Shown here: positions 34,931 through 44,100 of the stretch, one piece after another | How the letters are laid out: every line of letters starts with the position of its first letter | How positions within the stretch are numbered: the first letter of the stretch is position 1 | Translations under genes and position numbers: made by a program | The notes under the pieces: generated by a model | Database searches by the model: none | Told to the model about the DNA's origin: nothing | Seen by the model: the letters and a program-made list of their open reading frames with translations, nothing else | Assembly: GCA_964495085.1 (NCBI GenBank) | Contig: CAZBUK010000024.1 | Coordinates: 1 to 46,772 of the forward strand | From: CAZBUK01 sp964495085 | GTDB taxonomy: Bacteria; Bacteroidota; Ignavibacteria; T3Sed10-11 | Direction: 5' to 3' | Length of the DNA stretch: 46,772 bases

Positions 34931-36292
34931 CTATTTTTGAGAATCGATACCTAACTCCTCCATTTTCCTGTATAAGGACGAAACGCTAATCCCTAACGTT
35001 TTGGCAGTTTCTTCTTTGTTGTATGCCAGATTGTCCAGTTCTTGTTTTATATAAATTCGTTCGAATTCTCTTATTGCATCTTTTAGAAACTTCGATTTTG
35101 GTTCACCGCTTACCTTGTCATCCGTATACATTTCCTCAGGAAGGTCCTGAATTCCTATATATGCGTCGTCGCAGAAAATGACTGCACGCTCGACGATGTT
35201 CTGCAGCTCCCGAACTTCCCCTTTCCAGTTATAATTCAGAAACACCTGGATCACTTTATTATCGATCCCTTTAATGTCCTTATTCATTTCCTTCCTGTAG
35301 ATGTTGAGGAAATGATTTGCGAGCAGAGGTATGTCTTCCTTTCGTTCGGAGAGAGTCGGCAGATTAATCTGTACTACATTCAACCTGTAATAGAGATCTT
35401 CGCGAAAAAGACCTTTTTCAACTTCCTTCTTCAAATCCCTGTTCGTCGATGCGATGATTCGGAGGTCGACTTTAATGGGTGTATTGGTCCCGACGGGAAT
35501 GATTTCCCGTTGTTCGATTGCACGCAGGAGCTTGACCTGCAGGTGAACAGGAATTTCGCTGACCTCATCAAGGTAAATCGAACCTCCGGATGCGGTTTTG
35601 AAAATCCCTTCCTTATCGCTCGTCGCTCCGGTGAATGATCCCCGTTTATGTCCGAACAGCTCGCTCTCAAACAGATTCTCGACGATAGCTCCCGTATTGA
35701 TGGCAACGAACCTGTTGTCCCTGCGCTTCGAGTTATAATGGATCGCCCTGGCGATCAGTTCTTTTCCCGTCCCACTCTTTCCCGTAATGAGGACGGTACC
35801 TTCGGTACCGGCGACTTTCTTCACGGTCGTGTAGAGGTGCTCCATCGCCGGGCTCTTCCCGATTATCTGTTCGAAGTCGTAGGTCTGATGCAATTCCTGG
35901 CGCAGCAGTTTATTCTCGAGCGCCAGCTGCCGGTGTTCAATGAGTCTTCTGAGGCGGAAGAGGATGTCATCGAACTCGAGCGGTTTGATGATATAATCCG
36001 ATGCGCCTTTCCGAAGCGCTGCAATCGCCGTTTCGATCGAAGCATATGCGGTGATGATCAGCACGAATGATTGGGGGGAAAGATGCTTTACCTTCTCGAG
36101 CAGTTCGATACCCTTCAGCTCGGGCATTTCGAGATCGGTGATGATAATATCGAACGGATTTTCCTGAATCATATGCAGCGCCACCAGGCCGTTCTTGGCG
36201 GTCTCCACTTCAAATCCTTCCTTCTCAAGAACAAAGCTCAGCGATTCACGGATAATTTCTTCGTCATCGACGACCAGAATACGGGTTTTCAT
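34931..36292 (-). CDS. NtrC-family sigma-54-dependent response regulator
   Basis: 453 residues. Receiver domain 1-120 with Asp10, phosphorylated Asp53 (IITDLEMPELKG), Thr81 and Lys103. AAA+ domain about 140-370 with Walker A GKSGTGKE, Walker B GGSIYLDEV and the sigma-54 contact loop reading GSFTGA (218-223) in place of the usual GAFTGA. The C-terminal Fis-type helix-turn-helix (KEETAKTLGISVSSLYRKM) ends the protein. It activates transcription by sigma-54 polymerase when phosphorylated. Its start overlaps the kinase gene by 4 nt (ATGA), so that kinase is its partner. Confidence 0.93.
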   Translation of the reverse strand: MKTRILVVDDEEIIRESLSFVLEKEGFEVETAKNGLVALHMIQENPFDIIITDLEMPELKGIELLEKVKHLSPQSFVLIITAYASIETAIAALRKGASDYIIKPLEFDDILFRLRRLIEHRQLALENKLLRQELHQTYDFEQIIGKSPAMEHLYTTVKKVAGTEGTVLITGKSGTGKELIARAIHYNSKRRDNRFVAINTGAIVENLFESELFGHKRGSFTGATSDKEGIFKTASGGSIYLDEVSEIPVHLQVKLLRAIEQREIIPVGTNTPIKVDLRIIASTNRDLKKEVEKGLFREDLYYRLNVVQINLPTLSERKEDIPLLANHFLNIYRKEMNKDIKGIDNKVIQVFLNYNWKGEVRELQNIVERAVIFCDDAYIGIQDLPEEMYTDDKVSGEPKSKFLKDAIREFERIYIKQELDNLAYNKEETAKTLGISVSSLYRKMEELGIDSQK

Positions 36293-37752
36293 CGTTCATC
36301 CCCATCGGTTCTGCTCGGTAAAGATATGATTACGGATGTCCCGCGGCCTGCGACGCTGTCCACGCTGATCGTTCCCCCGAAACTTTTAACGATCCCGTAG
36401 CTGACCCACAGTCCGAGTCCGGTCCCTTCGCCTACTTTCTTCGTCGTAAAGAAGGGATCGAATATCTTATCGAGATCCTCTTCCCTGATCCCCTTTCCGG
36501 TATCTTTGATGGCGACGAGAACGTTCCTGCCGTCGGTTTTCGAGGTTACGGTGATCTGACCCTGGTTAGTATCAATGGCGTCGAGTGCGTTGATGATGAT
36601 ATTGATAAACACCTGGACGAGCTGGTCGGGGACGGCATGAATCGGGGGCAGATGTTCCTTGAGTTCCAGATTGATGTTCACGTTGCGGGCTTTCTTTCCG
36701 TAACGCGTGATATTGATCGCCTCCTTAATGATCTTGTTAATATCAACAAATTTCTCCTCGTAGTGCGAGGGCCTGGAGAAATCAACAAGCTCACGGATTA
36801 TTTTAGCGATTCTATTGATCTGATTCTTAACGAGTTCGAGTTTGTCCTTCGCAAACGTGTCGTCTGTGGTGCGTTGGATCACCTGCACGAGCGACGATAT
36901 GGAGGTGAGGGGATTACCGACCTCATGGGCGATACCGGCGGCGAGGGTTCCTATATTTTCCATCTTCTGTGAGCGGATGAGCTGTTCCTCAAGGTTTCGT
37001 TTCTCAGTAATATCCCGGTGCGACCCGAGAAAACCGACCACCTTCCCCGACGGGTCGATGATCGGCGAGATAATGAGCTCGACATACATGAGCTCTCCCA
37101 GCTTGTTCCGGTTGACCACATCACCCTTCCAGATAGCGCCGCTATTAATCGATTTCCAGACGCCTTCCCAGAATCTCTTCGAATGTTTCCCACTGCTCAC
37201 GACGCTTGGATTCCTGCCGATCAGTTCATCCTTGGTATAACCGAATGTCCGCTCGAATGCGGGATTGACGTAAATGATCCCGCCTTTTGCATCGGTAATC
37301 TGGATGGGGTTGACTGCGTAGTGAATGGCATTCGCAAATCGGAGGAGCTGCAATTCGGTCCGGCGCTGCTCGGTGATATCGCGCATGTAGACGATTGCAT
37401 AAGGAAGGGTACTGTCGACCGGTTTCAGTCTCGAAATGAAAAAGACGCCGGTCAGAATAACGCCTCCTTCCGCATACACCTGGAGCTCAACGTCGCCGTA
37501 GTAACCGTTCACCATCGCGCTCTTGAGTACCTTGGCAAAAATTGCCAGATAATTCTGATCGACTATCGATGAAAGCTTCTTTCCGATCAGATCGGTACGC
37601 AGACGCGAATGGGCGGTTCGGTTCATATGATGCACGACATCCTCGTCGTCGACGATAAAAACAAGGTCGGGTGCGGTGTCGAGGAGATCGATCGAACTGC
37701 TGCTTAGAACCGGCTCAATATTCCTCTTTATTTCAGCACTCTGAATACTCAC
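36289..37752 (-). CDS. Cytoplasmic PAS-domain sensor histidine kinase
   Basis: 487 residues without membrane segments. Two PAS domains (about 20-128, and 135-255 with PAC ending GSHRDITEKR) precede the HisKA helix with His276 in AAGIAHEVGNPLTS and an HATPase domain (VFINIIINALDAI, DTGKGIREEDLDKIF, GTGLGLWVSYGIV). It therefore senses a cytoplasmic signal, possibly redox or a small ligand; the cofactor is not evident. It lies between a receiver-only gene (18 nt upstream) and the NtrC-type regulator it overlaps. Confidence 0.92.
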   Translation of the reverse strand: MSIQSAEIKRNIEPVLSSSSIDLLDTAPDLVFIVDDEDVVHHMNRTAHSRLRTDLIGKKLSSIVDQNYLAIFAKVLKSAMVNGYYGDVELQVYAEGGVILTGVFFISRLKPVDSTLPYAIVYMRDITEQRRTELQLLRFANAIHYAVNPIQITDAKGGIIYVNPAFERTFGYTKDELIGRNPSVVSSGKHSKRFWEGVWKSINSGAIWKGDVVNRNKLGELMYVELIISPIIDPSGKVVGFLGSHRDITEKRNLEEQLIRSQKMENIGTLAAGIAHEVGNPLTSISSLVQVIQRTTDDTFAKDKLELVKNQINRIAKIIRELVDFSRPSHYEEKFVDINKIIKEAINITRYGKKARNVNINLELKEHLPPIHAVPDQLVQVFINIIINALDAIDTNQGQITVTSKTDGRNVLVAIKDTGKGIREEDLDKIFDPFFTTKKVGEGTGLGLWVSYGIVKSFGGTISVDSVAGRGTSVIISLPSRTDGDER

Positions 37753-37770
37753 GCCCTGCAGAATTAGTTA

Positions 37771-38148
37771 TCATTTAGATTCTTGCAGAATGTTCTTCAC
37801 CGTCTGGAGTATCTCGCTCGGACGATACGGTTTCTGTATGAACATATCGATTCCCTCCGCATACAGATCGTCGACCGTTTCGCGCTGACCCCAGCCGCTC
37901 ATCGCAATGCTCCGGATCGACGGCTTCTTCGCCCGGATCTCTCTGAATACCTCCACACCGGTTTTCTTGGGAAGGCCCAAATCGAGGAGGAGTAATTCTA
38001 TGATGTCGCTGTTCATATCGAATAATTTTATCGCCTCTTCCCCGTCTGATGCATCAAACACAACATACCCCTCGCTCTTCAGAATCTCGATCAGCAACGC
38101 CCGGATTTGAATGTCGTCTTCTGCAAGTAGAATTCCTACTTTACTCAA
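37771..38148 (-). CDS. Single-domain response regulator (CheY-like)
   Basis: 125-residue receiver-only protein: acidic pocket in LLAEDDIQIR, phosphorylation site Asp56 (LLLLDLGLPKKTG), switch Ser in AMSGWGQ and Lys near 111 (FIQKPYRPSEIL). No output domain. It is the first gene of a three-gene operon with the PAS kinase and the NtrC-type regulator, suggesting a branched or phosphorelay arrangement in which the kinase has two receivers. Confidence 0.9.
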   Translation of the reverse strand: MSKVGILLAEDDIQIRALLIEILKSEGYVVFDASDGEEAIKLFDMNSDIIELLLLDLGLPKKTGVEVFREIRAKKPSIRSIAMSGWGQRETVDDLYAEGIDMFIQKPYRPSEILQTVKNILQESK

Positions 38149-38283
38149 ATGATATATCCTCGCCTGTCGTGACTCGTTCCCAGTGAAGATTCGGCAAATC
38201 TACTCCCCGGTTTGCAGTATGATGGAATCCGTTCTCGAATAGATTTCCCGGACTGCGAATCCGGCAGATGCCGCAATTCTACA

Positions 38284-38311
38284 AGATAGCTTAAAGATTT
38301 GATTTTTCAAA
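38284..38311 (-). promoter_or_regulatory. Candidate promoter of the receiver-kinase-regulator operon
   Basis: On the minus strand: -35 TTGAAA (38306-38311), 16-bp spacer, -10 TATCTT (38284-38289). It would leave a leader of about 130 nt that contains a small hairpin (CCGGA / TCCGG). The gap 38149-38364 holds no gene. Confidence 0.45.
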
Positions 38312-38364
38312 GCTTGTGGACAATACGGGAGAATCCGCGATGGAAGACATTCCTCCGACCGGTA

Positions 38365-39462
38365 TTACCTCTTTTTCCGGAATATAAATATGTATTCATG
38401 CTTGAAGATATAAAATCCTCCGGCTAATGCACGATATCGCCACATCTCCTTCTGTCTGCGTTTCGCCCGTGTCTCGTCGAAATTCTTAACGATAGTCGAT
38501 TTAAGTGAATACCCGCGTTTCAATACCTCCTGCATGCAGTAAAACCCGAGCGGGATCCATTCCCCACCCGAGTATTTATCGCCGATCACCACGGCGAGAT
38601 ATCGTCCCTGCATGAGGACTGAGTTAACATTACTCACCGCTTTCCCGAACAGTTCAAGAAAGTTATTCAGATCTACCGCTGCCGACAGATCGTTCTTCTC
38701 TTCGCTGAAAGAAATGATGTCCCAATAGGGGGGATGCATAAGCGCCAGATGCACCGAATCGATGCTATACTTGTGGAACCTGTCTCTGAAATCAACTTCC
38801 GTACTGTCTCCCGTCTCCACAATGGTCCGCACACCATCCGGATTCGGATGCCGCTCCAGCATAGATTTCGTTTCCGATGCAACATGTGGTTGTATCTCGA
38901 TACCTATACCGTTCCTGCCGAGTATCCTGCATTCCATGAGCGTTGTTCCGCTGCCCAGGAACGGATCGAGTACCCAATCCCCTTTCTTCGTATATCTGCG
39001 TATCAACTGATTCGGTATCTGCGGTATGAAATTACCCCAATAACCCGCAGAATGAAGTCCGGATGAATCGCGTTTCTCAAGTATCCACAGACTATCGGTA
39101 AGAATATCATTGTACTCTTTCCACCGGTTGAGATTTATATCGTTTATCTTGCCCGTTCTTTCCTCTTCGAGAGACCTGATTAGTCGATTCAGATAATATC
39201 TCGCCCGCTCGAGAGTATGAGATTCGATGATCTGCCGCAATTCTCTGTCGATATAATCGGACCTGAACTCCACCGTTTCTTCGCCGGCGATAAGTTCGTG
39301 CAATCCGGCCTGATCATTACCATTCCGGAGTCCATTCAGGAGCTTCTCTAACTCCAGACGCAAGCCGGCTATGGCATCGAGACCGACAATGTGTGAAAGG
39401 ATTGCATGCAGTCGTTTTTTATTAAGAATCATGATATATCTGGCGTTCAGAATGGGAAGCAT
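38365..39462 (-). CDS. DNA methyltransferase (N4-cytosine/N6-adenine type), orphan
   Basis: 365 residues from the ATG at 39462, or 355 from the ATG at 39432. The AdoMet-binding motif I is DWVLDPFLGSGTTLMECR (163-180) followed by GIGIEIQPH, and the catalytic motif IV is LMHPPYWDIISFS (about 241-253). Motif I comes before motif IV, and the N-terminal 130 residues carry no known target domain. The PPY motif shows it modifies an exocyclic amino group; N4-cytosine or N6-adenine cannot be told apart. No restriction nuclease lies beside it, so it is an orphan methylase or part of a larger lost system. It begins 6 nt after the tRNA-Ser terminator. Confidence 0.82.
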   Translation of the reverse strand: MLPILNARYIMILNKKRLHAILSHIVGLDAIAGLRLELEKLLNGLRNGNDQAGLHELIAGEETVEFRSDYIDRELRQIIESHTLERARYYLNRLIRSLEEERTGKINDINLNRWKEYNDILTDSLWILEKRDSSGLHSAGYWGNFIPQIPNQLIRRYTKKGDWVLDPFLGSGTTLMECRILGRNGIGIEIQPHVASETKSMLERHPNPDGVRTIVETGDSTEVDFRDRFHKYSIDSVHLALMHPPYWDIISFSEEKNDLSAAVDLNNFLELFGKAVSNVNSVLMQGRYLAVVIGDKYSGGEWIPLGFYCMQEVLKRGYSLKSTIVKNFDETRAKRRQKEMWRYRALAGGFYIFKHEYIFIFRKKR

Positions 39463-39467
39463 CCGAA

Positions 39468-39516
39468 TAAAAAAAGAGCTCTTGACAGAGGATATATAAA
39501 TCCCAAATCAAGAGCT
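39468..39516 (-). terminator. Intrinsic terminator of tRNA-Ser
   Basis: Minus strand: a 9-bp perfect stem AGCTCTTGA / TCAAGAGCT (39508-39516 with 39477-39485), loop of 22 nt, then C and a run of seven or eight T (complement of 39468-39475). It is 10 nt past the end of the tRNA. The methyltransferase ATG lies just beyond, so that gene needs read-through or its own promoter. Confidence 0.8.
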
Positions 39517-39526
39517 GGTTTGTCTG

Positions 39527-39615
39527 CGGAGAGGGGGGGATTCGAACCCCCGATAGAGTGTTAACCCTATAACGGTTTAGCAAACCGCCGCCTTCAGCCA
39601 CTCGGCCACCTCTCC
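39527..39615 (-). tRNA. tRNA-Ser (anticodon GCU)
   Basis: 89-nt gene on the minus strand. It has a 7-bp acceptor (GGAGAGG / CCTCTCC), a D arm from GGCCGAGTGGCTGAAGGC, an anticodon stem-loop around TTTGCTAAA giving GCU, a long class II variable arm and the T arm GGGGGTTCGAATCCCCC. The discriminator is G, and CCA is not encoded. A perfect TATAAT lies 15 nt upstream (39631-39636) in the last repeat of the array, so the repeat supplies its -10. It reads serine AGC/AGU codons. Confidence 0.95.
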
Positions 39616-39926
39616 GGTAACCATATACTTATTATAACCGCCGCCTTCATCCCGACTCGTCGGGACACCTCTCCGGTAACCATATACTTATTATAACCGC
39701 CGCCTNNNNNNNNNNNNNNNNNNNNNNNNNNNNNNNNNNNNNNNNNNNNNNNNNNNNNNNNNNNNNNNNNNNNNNNNNNNNNNNNNNNNNNNNNNNNNNN
39801 NNNNNGGGACACCTCTCCGGTAACCATATACTTATTATAACCGCCGCCTGCATCCCGACTTGTCGGGACACCTCTCCGGTAACCATATACTTATTATAAC
39901 CGCAGCCTGCATCCCGAAGTGTAACC
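39616..39926 (-). repeat. Tandem 59-bp repeats copying the promoter and 5' half of the tRNA-Ser gene
   Basis: At least four copies of a 59-bp unit run directly upstream of the tRNA-Ser gene (two on each side of the assembly gap, the outer ones partial). Read on the minus strand each unit has TATAAT (39631, 39690, 39834 and 39893 as leftmost bases), then GTATATGGTTACC, then GGAGAGGTG, which is the tRNA acceptor 5' strand, then a palindrome TCCCGAC(GA or AA)GTCGGGA (39650-39665, 39853-39868) in the place of the D loop, then TGAAGGCGGCGG or TGCAGGCGGCGG, which matches the D-arm/anticodon-stem part of the tRNA. The copy nearest the tRNA has TGAAGG as the tRNA does; farther ones have TGCAGG. Confidence 0.9.
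39706..39805. other. Assembly gap (100 N)
   Basis: Exactly 100 N between two stretches of the same tandem repeat. A round 100 suggests a placeholder of unknown length, so the true copy number is not known. The offset between flanking copies (144 bp) is not a multiple of 59, in agreement with a placeholder. Confidence 0.97.
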
Positions 39927-39980
39927 AATCAGTCACCAGCGATTGTCAAAAATTCGAATGACCTCACCCATAAAATAAGA

Positions 39981-40026
39981 AACCCCGAGCGTATGCAGGC
40001 CGCCAAGGCATTGGTCACTCAGGGTT
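39981..40026 (-). terminator. Possible terminator of the toxin-antitoxin transcript
   Basis: Minus strand: 9-bp stem with one G-U pair (AACCCTGAG / CTCGGGGTT), loop of 28 nt, followed by TCTTATTTTA. It lies about 300 nt past the broken toxin gene. The loop is long, so this is only a candidate. Confidence 0.35.
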
Positions 40027-40331
40027 CCCGGGAATGAAAATTATTTTTGCTGGCGGTGCATATTTATGACAAAGACAATATATTTTTTTATTTCATGAAT
40101 TTCAATACCTGACTGGATACAAATAAATTCTGGGAAATAATATGGAAATGAATTACACACTATGTTGCATTTTCCCCGGCAGTTTTATTGGCTCGTCCCT
40201 AATAAAACAATACACATATTACTGGGATAGTAACGTATGTTATGATAAGCAGTAATCGACTTCATCGTTTTCCAGTCGCCTGCCAGCTTCTCCTTTCAGG
40301 GAACGGCGAAGGGTTCCAATTGTGAACACGC
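40027..40331. other. AT-rich intergenic stretch
   Basis: About 300 bp with many A/T runs (for example ATATATTTTTTTATTTC near 40078) and lower G+C than the flanks. I find no open frame, tRNA or repeat that can be supported. Its base composition differs from the core genes around it, which fits recently acquired or decaying DNA next to a tRNA gene. Confidence 0.5.
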
Positions 40332-40593
40332 TTATTCGAATAGATCGGAATGACTGCCAGTCCTTATCAGGACGAGCTCCTTCCGGGTACGCCTATATAT
40401 CAGCAGCCAGTACGGTTCAATATGACACTCCCGACAATCCCTGTACTCTCCCCGAAGTGAATGATCTCTGAAGCGTTTTGCCCTCCGCGAGTACGGTAAT
40501 TATCTCCCGGAGCTTTGTCGTATCATGCCCGCGCTTTATCATCCGTTTGAAATCTCTTTTGAAAGTACCAGTACGGATGATCGCACGGTTCAA
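40332..40593 (-). pseudogene. YafQ-type mRNA-interferase toxin, frameshifted
   Basis: The start is TTG overlapping the antitoxin stop (TTGA). The first frame reads RTGTFKRDFKRMIKRGHD ... VLAEGKTL and then runs to a stop at 40423; the expected second half, RDHSLRGEYRDCRECHIEP and LVLIRTGSHSDLFE, is in the next frame and ends at 40332. The shift lies near 40470-40475 and a few residues are missing there (YafQ has about two or three more before the RDH). In the second half the catalytic histidines are kept, but HIEPDW reads HIEPYW, so a catalytic Asp is lost as well. As a full YafQ it would be a ribosome-dependent mRNase. A sequencing error could explain the shift but not the Asp change. Confidence 0.8.
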
Positions 40594-40850
40594 CTCTCCA
40601 GATCCTCATAGAGATCATCAACCGATTCGAATTTCTTCGTACCCTTCCGGGATCTGGCATCGCGAATTGCTACCTTCGTTTCCTCATTCGGTACCGCTAC
40701 GTCGAAGGGGATCCCGTTACGCATGATAATTTGCCGGTAGAATACATTGATCGCCTGGGAAGGGGATAACCCGATCCGGCGCAACACACGCTCCGCATTG
40801 TGCTTTAACTCCGGCTCGATACGCGCCTGCACATTTTCAGTTTTTGCCAT
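40590..40850 (-). CDS. RelB/DinJ-family antitoxin
   Basis: 86-residue protein with an N-terminal ribbon-helix-helix (VQARIEPELKHNAERVLRRI, GLSPSQAINVFYRQI) and a C-terminal part (IPFDVAVPNEETKVAI ... FESVDDLYEDLES) that normally wraps the YafQ toxin. It is of the DinJ type, in agreement with the broken YafQ remnant whose start overlaps its stop. It would repress its own promoter through the repeats at 40863-40900. With the toxin broken, it remains as a solitary antitoxin that could still act in trans on other toxins. Confidence 0.88.
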   Translation of the reverse strand: MAKTENVQARIEPELKHNAERVLRRIGLSPSQAINVFYRQIIMRNGIPFDVAVPNEETKVAIRDARSRKGTKKFESVDDLYEDLES

Positions 40851-40862
40851 ATTTTCAGTTCC

Positions 40863-40908
40863 GTATTACAGAATATTACAATGTAGTGCAATCGTAATAC
40901 GATGTCAG
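40863..40908 (-). promoter_or_regulatory. Promoter and operator of the antitoxin gene
   Basis: On the minus strand: -35 CTGACA (40903-40908), 17-bp spacer, -10 TACATT (40880-40885). Over and beside it lie GTAATAC (40894-40900), GTATTAC (40863-40869) and a second TATTACA (40874-40880), the last two as direct repeats 10 bp apart. This spacing suits ribbon-helix-helix repressors that bind on one face of the helix. The rest of the gap up to 41166 holds no gene I can support. Confidence 0.5.
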
Positions 40909-41166
40909 TAGCTCTACCACAGACAGATGGAAATCGTTTGCGCCAGCGAGCGCAGGATAAAATCTCGCGGCCATCCGGTAGATATACCGGAGAGCGTTTC
41001 GATCGGCGATGACATGATGCCTGCACCCTATGCGGCGATCATGCAATGTAAGCTTTTCCAGGTGGGTACTGAATTCTCGTTACTCTTCATATCGATTAAC
41101 ATTTTACCGTCCGTCCTGAGCTTAACAGGTTTGAAAAATGCAGATTGTGAGTCGTGATCATTGCCT

Positions 41167-44100
41167 TCATTGATCGATAGCAAACCGATATTTTCCCGAT
41201 CCCAGCTCGAATATCCTGTGACCGTCGCCGGAAGCATGAGTCTCATCACCGTTTTCGGGAATCAACCTACGGGCGTTTTCCGGGAGACATACCTCCGCGA
41301 TCATGTTAACGGGAACGCTTATTTCAACCACCAGACCGTTTGTGTTTCTTTCCCACCTGCAGGATATATATCCGTTCATAGAGCGATATTCAGCATACAC
41401 ATACCGGAGACGGTCTGTGAAATACGGCTGGATACATAATCCGTTTAATCCGTTGTCACGCTGCCGTATCCCTGCTGCAAACGCGTACAACCAATAACCG
41501 AAGGCACCCAGCGAAAAATGGTTGAATGAATTCATCAATGGATCGAACATACCCTTCTCGGGCGAATAACTGTTCCAGCGCTCCCAAACCGTAGTAGCTC
41601 CGTTCCTGACCATAAATCCCCAGGATGGATACGTATCGTTAAGCAGCAGTTTGTATGCAAGATCCGGCCGTCCGCAAACCGACAGGACAGGCAATAAAAA
41701 GGGGACACCGAAAAACCCGGTCGAAAGATGATAATCCCGCGCTTCAATATTCCTTATGAGATGGGAGAAAGCTTTTACACGGACGTGCTCATCGAGCAAC
41801 TCGAAATGGATTGCCAGTACGTACGCGGTTTGGGTATCCCCTTCGATTCGGCCGTCGGCGTCGACGAACAGCTTATTAAATGCGGTTTTGATTTTGCCGA
41901 AGAGACGTTCGAAATAACCGGCATCCTCAGTTTTTCCCAGAACGAATGCTATCTCAGACATCCGCCGGATCACGCGGCCGAAATAAGATGTCGCAATTAC
42001 TCCGCGCGGCGTATCAGCATCGACCGAAAGCCAATCGCCGTATTGCTGTTCATGTCTGATGCCATCATCGCTGTTCCGTTCGAGATACGATGCATATCTT
42101 TTCATGTCGCCGTAATATCGTCGGAGAATCTCAACGTCGCCGTAGTGACGATACATATCGTAAGGGATACATACACCCGAATCGGCGAACGCGGCTTCGC
42201 CGGAATATACCGGTCCGACCCCGAATCCGGGATTCGGGGCTATCGCGGGATACGCCCCGCTCTCTTCCTGTGCGTCGTTCAGATCGATAAGCCATTTGGT
42301 GTAGAACGCCGCTATATCCATATTAAATGCAGCAGTCGGAAAAAAATGGTGATTATCCGTCCAGCCGAGACGTTCGTCCCGTTGTGGACAGTCAGTCGGA
42401 ATATCGACGAAATTACTTCTTTGACTCCAACGAATGCACGAATGTATCTTATTTACCAGCTCATCGGAACAACGAAATTCACCGGCGGGCGGCAGTGCAG
42501 AGTGAATGACGACTCCCGTCAACATATCGGTATCGGGAATTCCACTGAATCCCGTCATCTCGACATACCGGAATCCATGATACGTGAAGAAAGGCTCCCG
42601 GATTTCAGTTCCCTTCCCTTTCGTTATATAGGTATCTGTCGCGCGTGCCATCCTGATATTTTCCGTGTACAACGTGCCGTCGGCGTTAAGCATTTCGCCA
42701 TATCGAAGTGTGACCCGGGTACCCTCCGCTGCGCGCACGGAAAGTCGCACCACTCCCGCAAAATTCTGCCCCATATCGAATATAAAGATTCCCTTACGGG
42801 GCTCGGTAATCCGTTGCGTACGAATTTCATCCACCCCCCGCACGGGGTTGCCGGGGTATGCAGTCATTAGTCTGCTTTCAAACGGTTCAATGGAGACCGG
42901 TTGCCAGGAAGAATCGTCGAACGCGTCCGCCAACCATCCGGAAATCGCCGATTCCTGCCGTGCATCATACGTCTCCCCCATCAGCAGGTCTGCTTCCCGT
43001 AGCGGACCGTGGCTCGCTTTCCAGCTACCATCGGTAATCACCGTCTCGCGGCTCCCGTCCCTGTATTCCACCTCCAACTGAAGCCATAGCCGCGGATGAT
43101 CGCCGTAATACCCGCGCTTACGCTCCCACCCGATGTAACCGCTGTACCAGCCATCGGCAAGAATCGCACCGAGAACATTCGATCGTCCGCCCTCAAGCAA
43201 ATGAGTTACCTCGTACGTCCGGTAATAGACTCGCTTGACATAATCGGACCAGCCGGGAGACAGCCGATCCTCAGTCACCTTCTTTCCGTTCAGGTACACG
43301 TCGTACAAACCGAGCGCACTCGCGTAGAGGAACGCGCTTTTGACTTCGTAATTAACTTGAAACTTCTTTCTGAGATAAGGGGGGGGAGGCAGTACTAATT
43401 CATAGTGGGGGACTCTCCACGGCATATCTCCCATAATCGCAACTTCCCGGGCATCCGGCCAACGGCTTTCATCAAATCCGATTTCGTTCCAGCCGGATTC
43501 ACTCTGAGTCGATGACTTCCAGGCTGCATCGGTGACGAAGACGACCGATCCGCCGTTACGGAATTGAATATCGATCTTAGCAGCGAGACCGGGTTTCGAA
43601 AGGTATGAATTGCCCGCCCGTACGGCGATCACATTCTCTCCGCGTCGAGTGAGCCGGGAGATATCGATCAGGTGAGGGCGGGTCCATGAGAAAATATACC
43701 GATCGCTTACCGCGGCTTCGACTCCGTTCACAAAAAGGACGAAAGCTTCATCAGCGGTAATAAGACAAGTAGCCGAGTCGATGTCGTCCGGATGCTCAAT
43801 CCGAAATGTGCGCCGGAAATAGAATTCACCCTTCACCGACGCCGGAACGTCAGGAAAAACTGAATGCCATATCCATTTCTCAGCGCCTGATGTAAAGCCG
43901 TAAAGCTGTTTGCTACGATATTCCATCAACGCCGCATCAAAACCGATCCATCGCGCCTGTCGATCGGCTTGATTGAGCAATCCCATCGACCAGAAGGCTT
44001 TTTCGCTCCAGACCGGTGAAGAACCTTTGTTATCCCATACCCGAACCTTCCACCAACATAGTTGTCGCGAACGCAGAGGTTTGCCCGAATATTCGATTTG

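Noticed and set aside
39616..39926. CRISPR array
   Set aside because: The repeats are contiguous 59-bp copies with no variable spacers, and no cas genes are present.
39594..39928. Open frames through the repeat array encoding MVTGEVSRQVGMQAAV-like peptides
   Set aside because: They are translations of the tandem repeat and run through the N gap; no ribosome binding site or domain.
40909..41166. Small open frames between the antitoxin promoter and the rhamnosidase (76 aa plus strand, 73 aa minus strand)
   Set aside because: No ribosome binding site or domain; the minus-strand frame overlaps the rhamnosidase end out of frame.
38365..41166. Prophage, integron or insertion sequence at the tRNA-Ser locus
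   Set aside because: No integrase or transposase and no copy of the tRNA 3' end as an attachment site are visible; only accessory genes suggest transfer.
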